From Achromobacter sp. RTa (GTDB lineage: Bacteria; Pseudomonadota; Gammaproteobacteria; Burkholderiales; Burkholderiaceae_B), in the NCBI RefSeq assembly GCF_000757485.1, contig NZ_JPYO01000042.1, forward strand, positions 1,094,707 through 1,158,706: a DNA stretch of 64,000 nucleotides, given 5' to 3'. How positions within the stretch are numbered: position 1 is the stretch's first letter; the number at the start of each line of letters is the position of its first letter. The notes under the pieces were generated by a model. It had not been told where the DNA came from. It made no database searches and saw nothing but the letters and a program-made list of their open reading frames with translations. Shown in pieces: positions 43,148-51,059 of the stretch. The position numbers and the translations under genes were made by a program.

Positions 43148-43684
43148 CTAGATCTGCCCCGGGAAGAACCACAGAAGGCTGGCCGTCATGGCCAGATAGC
43201 GCAGGAACTTGCCGATGGCCATGTAGACCACGCAAGGCCAGAAGGACAGCCGCAGCCATCCCGCCACCGCGCACAGCGGATCGCCCACCGCGGGCAGCCA
43301 CGATAGCAGCAGGGCCGGCGGCCCCATGCGGTGGATCCAGTCGTGGGCCCGTTCGTTCCAGCGTCCGCGCATGCGCCCGCCTTCGGTCGCATCGGGATGC
43401 GGATGGGGATGCTTTTCCTTCCACCGCTGCACGGCCCGCTCGGCGCCCAGGCCCATGGCGTAGCTGATGGCGCCGCCCGCCGTATTGCCCAGGGTAGCCA
43501 CCAGGATGGCCGGCCAGAACATGTCCGGCGCCAGCTTGACGTAGCCGAACACCGCCGGCTCGGACCCCATCGGCAGCAAGGTCGCGGACACGAGCGATAC
43601 CGCGAAAATCGCGGACAAGCCGACCGAGGGCAGCGCCAGCACGCCAAGCATCCAGTTGACGGCGGATAACAGACTTTCTTCCAT
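43148..43684 (-). CDS. YqaA-type membrane protein (DedA/VTT-like)
   Basis: This 178-residue inner-membrane protein of the YqaA family has several hydrophobic segments. The motifs GSEPAVFGYVKLAP, ATLGNTAGGAISYAMGLG and SWLPAVGDPLCAVAGWLRL resemble the VTT/DedA lipid-scramblase core, in which the G-x-x-x-P / P-x-x-G-D segment matters. The start MEESLLSAVNW at 43684 is favoured over the longer frame to 43837, which overlaps ilvA. It is divergent from ilvA. Function likely membrane lipid homeostasis, by family analogy only. Confidence 0.87.
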   Translation of the reverse strand: MEESLLSAVNWMLGVLALPSVGLSAIFAVSLVSATLLPMGSEPAVFGYVKLAPDMFWPAILVATLGNTAGGAISYAMGLGAERAVQRWKEKHPHPHPDATEGGRMRGRWNERAHDWIHRMGPPALLLSWLPAVGDPLCAVAGWLRLSFWPCVVYMAIGKFLRYLAMTASLLWFFPGQI

Positions 43685-43829
43685 AGTGGGCCGAGTGTAG
43701 CCGCGCACGGGCCGCTTCCCCCCGCCCTGCTCGTCCAGTGCGCGAAAAAGCCGGAAAAACCTGGCGGGCGGCGCGGATTTCCCTGCAATAATCTCCCCCA
43801 CTTTCTTACTCTCGACGCCACCGCAGTCC

Positions 43830-45338
43830 ATGTCCACCGATTATCTGAAACGCATCCTGACTTCCAAGGTTTATGACGTCGCGGTCGAATCGCCGCTGGA
43901 AACGGCGCCCCTGCTGTCCCAGCGGATATCGAACACGATCCTGCTCAAGCGCGAAGATACCCAGGCCGTGTTCAGCTTCAAGCTGCGCGGGGCGTACAAC
44001 AAGATGGCCAACCTGAGCCCCGCGGCCCGCAATCGCGGCGTCATCGCGGCCTCGGCCGGCAACCACGCCCAGGGCGTCGCGCTGGCGGCCAGCCGGCTGG
44101 GCTGCCGCGCCGTCATCGTCATGCCCACCACCAGCCCGCAAGTGAAGATCGACGCGGTGCGCCGCCTGGGCGGCGAGGTGGTGCTGGCGGGCGAGAGCTT
44201 CTCCGACGCCTACGCGCATGCGCAGATCCTGGAGAAAAAGGAAAAGCTGACCTTCGTCCATCCCTTCGACGATCCCGATGTCATCGCCGGCCAGGGCACG
44301 GTGGGCATGGAAATACTGCGCCAGCATCCAGGGCCGATCGACGCCATCTTCGTGGCCATCGGCGGCGGCGGCCTGATCGCGGGCGTGGCCGCCTACATCA
44401 AGCAGCTGCGCCCTGAAATCAAGATCATCGGCGTGCAGACGGAAGACTCCGACGCCATGCTGCGCAGCGTGCGCGCCGGCCGCCGCGTGCAACTGAACGA
44501 CGTCGGACTGTTTTCGGACGGCACGGCGGTCAAGATGGTGGGCGCGGAAACGTTCAAGCTTACGCGCCAGTACGTCGACGATTTCGTGGTGGTCAACACC
44601 GACGCCATCTGCGCGGCCATCAAGGACGTGTTCCAGGACACGCGCAGCGTGCTGGAACCCGCGGGCGCGATGGCTGTCGCCGGCGCCAAGCAATACGCGG
44701 CCGAGCACAATCTGAAGGGCAAGACGCTGGTCGCGATCGCCTGCGGCGCCAACATGAATTTCGACCGCCTGCGCTTCGTGTCCGAGCGGGCGGAAGTCGG
44801 TGAAATGCGCGAAGCCATCTTCGCCGTCACCATGCCGGAACAGCGCGGCAGCTTCCGCCGCTTCTGCGAACTGGTGGGCGAGCGCAGCGTCACCGAGTTC
44901 AACTACCGCATCTCGGATTCCGACCGTGCGCACGTTTTCGTCGGCGTCCAGGTATCGTCGGCGTCCGAGCCCGACAAGATCGCGGCGAATTTCCGCCGCC
45001 ACGGTTTCGATACGCTGGACCTCACCCATGATGAAATGGCCAAGACCCACTTGCGCCACATGGTGGGCGGCCATTCGGCGCTGGCGCGCAATGAATTGCT
45101 GTACCGGTTCGAGTTTCCTGAGCGCCCGGGCGCGCTGATGCGTTTCCTCAACGCGATGAATCCCGACTGGAACATCAGCCTGTTCCACTACCGCAACCAG
45201 GGCGCGGACTACGGCCGCATCCTGATCGGCATCCAGGTGCCTCCCGCCGACAAGAAGCAGTTCCGCAACTTCGTGGCGGAGCTGGGTTATCCGCACTGGA
45301 ACGAGACCGACAACCCGGCGTACAAGCTGTTCCTGTAG
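43830..45338 (+). CDS. ilvA: Threonine ammonia-lyase, biosynthetic
   Basis: IlvA converts threonine to 2-oxobutanoate, the first step of isoleucine synthesis. The 502-residue length includes the catalytic PLP domain (about 1-320) and two C-terminal ACT-like regulatory domains (about 325-500) that sense isoleucine and valine. The PLP lysine is in FSFKLRGAYNKM, and the cofactor loop is GGGGLIAGVAAYIKQ. HMVGGHSALARNELLYRFEFPERPGAL marks the second regulatory domain. A strong terminator follows at 45391. Confidence 0.96.
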   Translation: MSTDYLKRILTSKVYDVAVESPLETAPLLSQRISNTILLKREDTQAVFSFKLRGAYNKMANLSPAARNRGVIAASAGNHAQGVALAASRLGCRAVIVMPTTSPQVKIDAVRRLGGEVVLAGESFSDAYAHAQILEKKEKLTFVHPFDDPDVIAGQGTVGMEILRQHPGPIDAIFVAIGGGGLIAGVAAYIKQLRPEIKIIGVQTEDSDAMLRSVRAGRRVQLNDVGLFSDGTAVKMVGAETFKLTRQYVDDFVVVNTDAICAAIKDVFQDTRSVLEPAGAMAVAGAKQYAAEHNLKGKTLVAIACGANMNFDRLRFVSERAEVGEMREAIFAVTMPEQRGSFRRFCELVGERSVTEFNYRISDSDRAHVFVGVQVSSASEPDKIAANFRRHGFDTLDLTHDEMAKTHLRHMVGGHSALARNELLYRFEFPERPGALMRFLNAMNPDWNISLFHYRNQGADYGRILIGIQVPPADKKQFRNFVAELGYPHWNETDNPAYKLFL

Positions 45339-45390
45339 CGTCTCGGCGAAAAGACCGCCTCGGGCCGCTTTTCGGGACCGGAAAACGAGA

Positions 45391-45417
45391 GGGCCTCCTT
45401 GCGGAGGCCCTTCCCTT
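45391..45417 (+). terminator. Intrinsic terminator after ilvA
   Basis: GGGCCTCC (45391-45398), loop TTGC, GGAGGCCC (45403-45410) form a perfect 8-bp stem followed by a pyrimidine-rich tail TTCCCTT, about 50 bp after ilvA. Confidence 0.8.
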
Positions 45418-45526
45418 CTTTGCTCCAGACGCGTCCGGCGGCAACCGGTAGGGGGGTTCGCTGTCACTCGGCGGCCCACGGAGATGGACCGCGCATTCAG
45501 CAAGGTCTTGCCGGACGCCCTATCGC

Positions 45527-46639
45527 TTAGAAACGGTGGCGAATGCCGACGGCGACAGCCGTGTCGGTCGCATCGCGCTGGAACGCGTAGTTGTCGCCAT
45601 AGGAGGCGTACGCGTACAGGTTGGTGCGCTTCGTGAAGTCGTAGGTGTAGCCCAGGCTGTAGACGTTGAACGTTGCGTCGTCGCCCGTCAGCTTGTCGTT
45701 GCTGGCGGTAGCGCGCTGCCACGAGCCGAAGACCGCGTGGCGGCCCAGCGGCACGGTGGCGCCGATCATGTACGAGTTGGCGCGGAAGCCGTCGGCCAGC
45801 TTGAACGAGCCGAAGTTCTGCATGCCGTCGGGCGTGGTGCCCATGTTCTGGCCGATGAACCAGCCGTCGCGGGTCTGGCCGAATGCAGCTGCGACCTTCA
45901 CGACTTCGAAATCATACGAACCGCCGACGATGTATTCCTGGATGCGCGCTTCGGACTTGCCCCCGGTTTGGCCGTTGGACGGATTGAAGCGGTCGTACGC
46001 GGCGGCCAGGTTCAGCGGGCCGTTGACGTACTGCACGCCCGCGGTCAGCACGCGGTTGTTGTTGCCGGTTTCGAAGCCGGTCTGCGAGCTGTCGCTGACC
46101 GTATCATCGGCGCTGAACGAGTAGCCCACGCCCAGCTTGAAGCCGCCCATGACGGGGGTCTGGTACAGGACCATGTTGTCCAGGCGCATCGTGTTCGCGC
46201 TGCCGAACGTGGTACCCATGTTGGCGGTGTTGTAGCTGATCGAGAACGGGTCGATCGAGCCGAAGTACTTCGAAGCCAGGTTGGTCTGGCGGCCGAATTC
46301 CAGGCGGCCCCAGGAATCGCTGTCCAGGCCCACGGTAGCTTGGCGGCCCCACAGGCGGTTGCTCTGCAGCGACTTGCCGTTCATGGGGCCGAAGCCGCCT
46401 TCCAGCGTGAACACGGCGCGCAGGCCGTCGCCCAGGTCTTCGGTGCCGCGCAAGCCAAAGCGCGAGCCGCTGCTCACGCCCTGCACGCCGCCGAAGCGGC
46501 TTTGCGAATTACCGTCGAACTTCACTTTCTCGTAACCGACGCCGGCGTCGATCAGGCCGTACAGCGTCACGGAGTCGGCGGCCTGCGCAGCACCGGCAAA
46601 GCCGGCCAGCAGCGCGGCGGCCAATAGCGTCTTTTTCAT
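45527..46639 (-). CDS. Gram-negative outer-membrane porin
   Basis: This is a general diffusion porin of 370 residues in the betaproteobacterial 16-strand class. The signal peptide covers about 1-20 (MKKTLLAAALLAGFAGAAQA), and the mature chain starts ADSVTLYGLIDAGVGYEKV, the family hallmark. The C-terminal residue is Phe (VGIRHRF), as needed for BAM-dependent assembly. Conserved SRFGLRGTEDLGDGLRAVFTLE and GRQTNLASKYFG stretches are present. The start at 46639 is fixed by the signal peptide and an upstream GGAG. It is a monocistronic gene with a 425-bp upstream region. Confidence 0.96.
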   Translation of the reverse strand: MKKTLLAAALLAGFAGAAQAADSVTLYGLIDAGVGYEKVKFDGNSQSRFGGVQGVSSGSRFGLRGTEDLGDGLRAVFTLEGGFGPMNGKSLQSNRLWGRQATVGLDSDSWGRLEFGRQTNLASKYFGSIDPFSISYNTANMGTTFGSANTMRLDNMVLYQTPVMGGFKLGVGYSFSADDTVSDSSQTGFETGNNNRVLTAGVQYVNGPLNLAAAYDRFNPSNGQTGGKSEARIQEYIVGGSYDFEVVKVAAAFGQTRDGWFIGQNMGTTPDGMQNFGSFKLADGFRANSYMIGATVPLGRHAVFGSWQRATASNDKLTGDDATFNVYSLGYTYDFTKRTNLYAYASYGDNYAFQRDATDTAVAVGIRHRF

Positions 46640-47064
46640 AGGAGTCCCCAAAATGGCGAGATGAAAGGCAAACCGCAAACCCGCCACGCAATCGGCCGGA
46701 ATTTGCGTGCCGCAGCGAACAAGCAAGCGGCGCATGCACTGAAGCTAGTGTCCGGCCTGCGCCAATTCGAAGTAACCCGGATTTCGAAGAACTACTTTCC
46801 ATGGTTGGGATAATGGCCCGCAGCGGATCGCCGTCCCTTTTTGGAAACCTGCGCTAACGCATTGATATCAAATATGAATCATTGCTCGCAATATTCCAGC
46901 CTCCCTCGCGAACATTCCCTGCCCCGCCCCCGTGCCCAACAAGAGTTGTTGCGGAGCCCGCCTAATTTCTGATGCGTAAACGCGACATTCGCCCGCGCCG
47001 CCCAAGAAAAAGCCCCCTCGGATTCACACACAAGGGGGCTGGCGGCCTATCCAGGAAGAAAGGC
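46640..47064. other. Porin upstream region and DUF4148 gene terminator
   Basis: These 425 bases lie upstream of the porin gene on the complement strand. The stretch 46740-46910 is AT-richer and likely contains the porin promoter, but no clear -35/-10 pair stands out. A terminator for the upstream gene is at 47006-47040. No coding region is supported. Confidence 0.6.
47006..47040 (-). terminator. Intrinsic terminator after the DUF4148 gene
   Basis: On the complement strand AGCCCCCT and AGGGGGCT form an 8-bp stem with a 14-base loop, followed by a run of five Ts. It lies 24 bp after the stop codon of the DUF4148 gene. Confidence 0.85.
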
Positions 47065-47448
47065 TTACTTGCCCTGGGGCGGATAGTCGAGTTCGCCGAA
47101 GGAATATTCGCCGCGCGCCTTGGCCTCGGCCAGTTCCTGGCGGACCTGTTCGCGCGTCTTGCCGGCCGACTGCGATGCGGCGGCCTTGGGCGGGTAGTCG
47201 AGTTCGGCCGAAGTCACCTGGCCGGCAGCCTTGGCGGCTTGCAGCTCTTGCTGGACCTGTTCGCGCGACAGGCTGGTTTGCTGGGCCGTGGCGGGCGGAT
47301 AGTCCAGTTCGCCGAACGTGACTTGGCCGGCGGCGCGGGCGGCCTGCAGTTCCTGCTGGACTTGTTCACGCGTCTTGCCATCGGCGTGAGCGGCGGACAT
47401 ACCCACCAGCGTGGCGGTAACCATGAGTGCGGTAGCTAGGGCTTTCAT
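47065..47448 (-). CDS. DUF4148 repeat protein, exported
   Basis: This 127-residue secreted protein has a signal peptide (about 1-22, ending SAAHA) and three similar units of about 34 residues. Each has the pattern REQV-QEL-A-A-G and ends ELDYPP (residues about 26-52, 62-87 and 96-124). The units match DUF4148, a small periplasmic domain found mainly in Burkholderiales; function unknown. Three copies in tandem is more than usual. A ribosome site GAGGA and the signal peptide support the start. It has its own terminator, so it is probably monocistronic. Confidence 0.86.
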   Translation of the reverse strand: MKALATALMVTATLVGMSAAHADGKTREQVQQELQAARAAGQVTFGELDYPPATAQQTSLSREQVQQELQAAKAAGQVTSAELDYPPKAAASQSAGKTREQVRQELAEAKARGEYSFGELDYPPQGK

Positions 47449-47830
47449 TGAGAGGACTCCATCCTAAACCTTGCACACCGTCTTCTGCCAGGCTGGCAGG
47501 TGCGATGTGACAATTTGATTGCTGGGACGAAGTATCTGGCGATCTCGGCCTAGTAAAAACCCTTATTTTGGGGAACATATTTGCATGGATGGGACAATTT
47601 CAGGTCGTATCCCGGGAAATCTGCTCAATTTCTGCACAGTATGCGATGAGATCGTTCTGCCACAAGCCTTGCGGGCATTCAGCCTTGCGCAAGCTACGTA
47701 ACGGAAAATGAAGTTCCACGCGCTGGACGGAATGTACGGCGTTGGGAAATAGACATTTCTGCTGGCGGGACAATAATTCCATTTATGATAGGAATCTGCC
47801 AGAAATGGAATTTTGACTCACGAGGACCCC
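47449..47830. other. Divergent promoter region of the DUF4148 and LysR genes
   Basis: These 382 bases separate the exported repeat-protein gene (leftward) from the LysR gene (rightward). The segment 47580-47815 repeats GAAAT/ATTTC-type elements: GGGAAAT near 47613, GGGAAAT with ATTTC near 47743-47759, and a perfect 10-bp inverted repeat at 47775-47812. These are likely LysR-type sites. No coding region is supported. Confidence 0.55.
47775..47812. promoter_or_regulatory. Perfect 10-bp inverted repeat before the LysR gene
   Basis: AATTCCATTT (47775-47784) and AAATGGAATT (47803-47812) are exact reverse complements separated by 18 bp, ending 19 bp before the LysR start codon. Spacing and position suit an autoregulatory site of a LysR-type tetramer. 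Confidence 0.55.
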
Positions 47831-48739
47831 ATGGATATCCAGCTTAACGACATCGCGCTATTTGTCGAAGTCGCCAAGCGCAAGAACTTCAGCCACGCCG
47901 CCGAAGCCTTGAATATTCCGACGTCCACGCTTTCGCGCCGGGTCAGCGAACTGGAACGCAGCATCGGCATGCGCCTGCTCAACCGCAGCACGCGCAAGAT
48001 CGACCTGACGGAAGCCGGGGCCATCTATTTCGAGCGCTGCCGCCACATCGTCGAAGAGGCCCGCATCGCCCACGATCAGCTGCTGGACATGGCGGTGCAG
48101 CCTAAGGGACGGCTGCGCATTTCGCTGCCCACCAGCCTGGCGCAGCTGTTCCTGCCTGCCGTCATCCGCGAATTCCGGGAACAGCACCCCGACATCGAAT
48201 GCGATTTCGACCTTAGCATGCGGCCGATCGACCCCATCAGCAATCCCTTCGACCTCATCCTGCGTTTCGGGCAGCAGCCCGATTCCAGCCTGATTTCACG
48301 CAAGATCGTGTTGATGGCCCATCAGCTCTACGCCTCGCCCGACTATCTGGCCCGCCATGGCGAGCCGCGGGTGCCGGCGGACCTCAGCCATCACGAATGC
48401 CTGCGCCCCACCATGCGCGAGGAGTCATCCTTCTGGATGCTGCATTCGGGCGACAAAGTGGAACGCGTGCAAGTATCGGGACGCCTGTCCGCCAACAACG
48501 TCGGCATGCTGGGCCGGTTGGCGGGCCAGGGCCTGGGCATCACGCCGCTGCTGGTCTTCGACGCCATGGAGCGCGCCATCAAGCAATCGGGCCTGGTGCG
48601 CGTGCTGCCCGACTGGAGCCTGACGCCCCTGCCGCTTTTTGCGCTGCTGCCCTCTCGCATGCTGCCCGCCAAGACCAAGGCCTTCCTGGACTTCATCCAG
48701 CCCCGGTTGTCCGAAGACGTGGTGCGCGCCGCGGCCTAG
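47831..48739 (+). CDS. LysR family transcriptional regulator
   Basis: This 302-residue regulator has the LysR winged helix at about residues 4-62 (FSHAAEALNIPTSTLSRRVSELERSIGMRLLNRSTR) and an effector-binding domain (about 88-295). It is of the CrgA/AaeR-like subgroup, with DLSMRPIDPISNPFDLILRFG. The ATG at 47831 is preferred over the in-frame TTG at 47813 because a ribosome site (CGAGG) precedes it and the DNA before it carries an inverted repeat. Divergent from the DUF4148 gene, its most likely target besides itself. Confidence 0.93.
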   Translation: MDIQLNDIALFVEVAKRKNFSHAAEALNIPTSTLSRRVSELERSIGMRLLNRSTRKIDLTEAGAIYFERCRHIVEEARIAHDQLLDMAVQPKGRLRISLPTSLAQLFLPAVIREFREQHPDIECDFDLSMRPIDPISNPFDLILRFGQQPDSSLISRKIVLMAHQLYASPDYLARHGEPRVPADLSHHECLRPTMREESSFWMLHSGDKVERVQVSGRLSANNVGMLGRLAGQGLGITPLLVFDAMERAIKQSGLVRVLPDWSLTPLPLFALLPSRMLPAKTKAFLDFIQPRLSEDVVRAAA

Positions 48740-48755
48740 GCAGCGGGCTTGGCCC

Positions 48756-49307
48756 CTAGGGGGTGCCGGCGCCGTACTGACAGACCGTGTAGAGCGGCGT
48801 GCCCGTTGCCGCGACCTTGGCCGATCCGCCGAGATCGGGCAGGTCGATGATGGCGGCCGCCTCCACCACGTTGGCGCCCAGGCGCTGCAGCAGATTGATG
48901 GCGGCCAGCATGGTGCCGCCCGTGGCGATCAGATCGTCCACCAGCAGGACGCGTTGCCCGGTGCGCACCGCGTCCGTGTGCATTTCGACCGACGCATTGC
49001 CGTATTCGAGCGAGTATTCCTCGGCCACCGTGCGAAACGGCAGCTTGCCCTTCTTGCGCACGGGCACGAAACCCAGGTTCAGTTCGTAGGCCAGCACGCT
49101 GCCCACGATGAAGCCGCGCGCATCCACTCCCGCAACGAGGTCGAGCCGCTGGCGCATGTAGCGGTATACGAAGAGATCGATCAGGACCCGGAACGCGCGG
49201 GGGTCCTGCAGCACCGGCGTGATGTCGCGGAAAACGACACCGGGCTGGGGCCAGTCTGGAACGCTGCGGATGGTGCGCCGGATGTACTCGGCGTAGTCGG
49301 TCTGCAT
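48756..49307 (-). CDS. apt: Adenine phosphoribosyltransferase
   Basis: Apt makes AMP from adenine and PRPP in purine salvage. The 183-residue product has the PRPP-binding loop [17 protein letters not shown] and the family segments [48 protein letters not shown] and EYSLEYG. The start at 49307 ([11 protein letters not shown]) matches family length; the frame is open slightly further. It lies downstream of cydC on the same strand with a 54-bp gap, so read-through is possible. Confidence 0.95.
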   Translation of the reverse strand: MQTDYAEYIRRTIRSVPDWPQPGVVFRDITPVLQDPRAFRVLIDLFVYRYMRQRLDLVAGVDARGFIVGSVLAYELNLGFVPVRKKGKLPFRTVAEEYSLEYGNASVEMHTDAVRTGQRVLLVDDLIATGGTMLAAINLLQRLGANVVEAAAIIDLPDLGGSAKVAATGTPLYTVCQYGAGTP

Positions 49308-49361
49308 GGAAGACGGCCCTGGAGAATTGAAGCAAGGCGAACTATAACCTCGCAACCGCGC

Positions 49362-51059
49362 TTAAGCCAGGATTGCCGTCCCCCATGACAATTCATGAAG
49401 CTTTCCGGCCCGCAACTCGCAGCAGCGGTCCACCGCTCCCGGCGGCAAGGCCGCATGGGTGGCCAGCACCACGGCCCGTCCTCGCGCCGCGGCTTGCAGA
49501 TCCTGGAAGAACGCCTCCTCGGCAGCGGCGTCCAGGCCGGCGGTCGGCTCGTCCAGCACGATGACCTCGGCCGGCGACAGCAGCGCGCGCGCCAGGCACA
49601 GCCGGCGCGCCTGCCCCGCCGACAGCTGGGAGCCGGTTTCGCCCGCCCAGGTGTCGAGGCCGTCGGGCAGGCCCCGCACGAAATCGCCCAGCCGCGCGGC
49701 GTCGAGGGCGCGCCAGAGCGCGGCGTCGTCCGCCTCGGGATCGCCGATCAGCAGGTTGGTGCGCAAGGTGCCCAGGAAGACCGGAGCGTCCTGCGGCAGC
49801 AGCGCGATGCGCCGATGCCAGTCGGCCTGCGCGCAGGCGCGCGCGTCGCAACCGCCGAAACGCACCTGCCCCGCCTGGGGATCCTCCAGGCGCAGGAGCA
49901 GATGCAGGAGCGTCGACTTGCCGGCGCCGCTGGGCCCCATGATGGCCACTCGCTCGCCTGGCGCCACGCTCAGGCTGACATCCTCCAGCACCGCCGGACC
50001 GATGCCCGAAGTTCTGCCCGGATAGGAAAAGCGCACGCGGTCCAGTTCCAGCGCGCCATGGCTGGGCAAGGCCTGCGGCGTGTCCGGGTCCTGCATGTCG
50101 GGTTCGCAGTGCGTCACCTCGCGGATGCGCGCCGCCGCCGACATCGCGGAGCCCATGCGGGACGCGCCCCGCATGATCGGACCGGCCACCTCGAAGATGC
50201 CGATGACCGCCAGGAGCAGGCCGACGAGCACGGGTCCGGTGATCCGGCCCGACTCCAGCGTGTCCAGGCCAAACCACAGCAAAGCCAGCACCGACGCCCC
50301 GGCCGCGGCCTGCAGGAAGAACTGCCCTCGCGCAGCCACCCAAGCCTGGCTGCGCCGCGCCGCGGCGCTGGCCTCACACAAGCGTTCGAAATGTTCGATC
50401 GTCTGGGCCTGCGCGTGCAGGGCCACCATATCCGCGTGGCCGTCCACGGCGTCCAGCATCGCGGCGCGCAGCCCCGCCGCGCTTTCCTGGGCGGCCGCCC
50501 CCGGCTTGCGCGCCGCGCGCAAGAGCCACAGCGGCACCAGCACACAGGCGGCGAGCAGCGCCAGCGCGACCGCCAGCGCGGCGGCAGGCACCCAATATCC
50601 CAGCACCGCCGTCAGGATCGAGCCCGCCAGGAGCGCGGTCGCCAGCGGAGCCAGCACGAACAGGAACACGGTGTCCAGCGCATCCACGTCGCCCGTCATG
50701 CGGGCCACCAGGTCGCCGTCGCGATAGCGCGCCAACTGCCTGGGCGTGAGCCGGATCAGCGCCGCGAATACCGCGGCGCGCAGGTCCGCCAGCAGGCGCA
50801 GCGTGGCGGCGTGCCCGACGACGCGGTCGGCATAGCGCGACACGATGCGCAGGAACGATAGCCCGCGCACCAGGGCCGAGGGCGCAAACAGGTTGAATGC
50901 GCCGCCCGCGCCAGCCAGCGCGGCGCCGGTCAGGAACCAGCCCGACACGCCCAGCAGGCCCACGCCCGCCGCCACCGTGGCCAAGGCACAGAACAATGCG
51001 AGCAAAAGCCCGCCTTTTCGGCGCGCGTACAGCGGCAGGAGCAGCAACAGGTTCTTCAT
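49362..51059 (-). CDS. cydC: Heterodimeric ABC exporter subunit CydC
   Basis: CydC pairs with CydD to form an inner-membrane ABC exporter of cysteine and glutathione, needed for assembly of cytochrome bd. The 565-residue chain has a six-helix transmembrane domain (about 1-310) and an ATPase domain with Walker A GPSGAGKST, signature LSAGQ (degenerate for LSGGQ) and Walker B VIVLDEPTAGLD. It overlaps the cydD stop by 4 bp. The order cydA-cydB-cydX-cydD-cydC on one strand links the exporter directly to the oxidase it matures. Confidence 0.94.
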   Translation of the reverse strand: MKNLLLLLPLYARRKGGLLLALFCALATVAAGVGLLGVSGWFLTGAALAGAGGAFNLFAPSALVRGLSFLRIVSRYADRVVGHAATLRLLADLRAAVFAALIRLTPRQLARYRDGDLVARMTGDVDALDTVFLFVLAPLATALLAGSILTAVLGYWVPAAALAVALALLAACVLVPLWLLRAARKPGAAAQESAAGLRAAMLDAVDGHADMVALHAQAQTIEHFERLCEASAAARRSQAWVAARGQFFLQAAAGASVLALLWFGLDTLESGRITGPVLVGLLLAVIGIFEVAGPIMRGASRMGSAMSAAARIREVTHCEPDMQDPDTPQALPSHGALELDRVRFSYPGRTSGIGPAVLEDVSLSVAPGERVAIMGPSGAGKSTLLHLLLRLEDPQAGQVRFGGCDARACAQADWHRRIALLPQDAPVFLGTLRTNLLIGDPEADDAALWRALDAARLGDFVRGLPDGLDTWAGETGSQLSAGQARRLCLARALLSPAEVIVLDEPTAGLDAAAEEAFFQDLQAAARGRAVVLATHAALPPGAVDRCCELRAGKLHELSWGTAILA

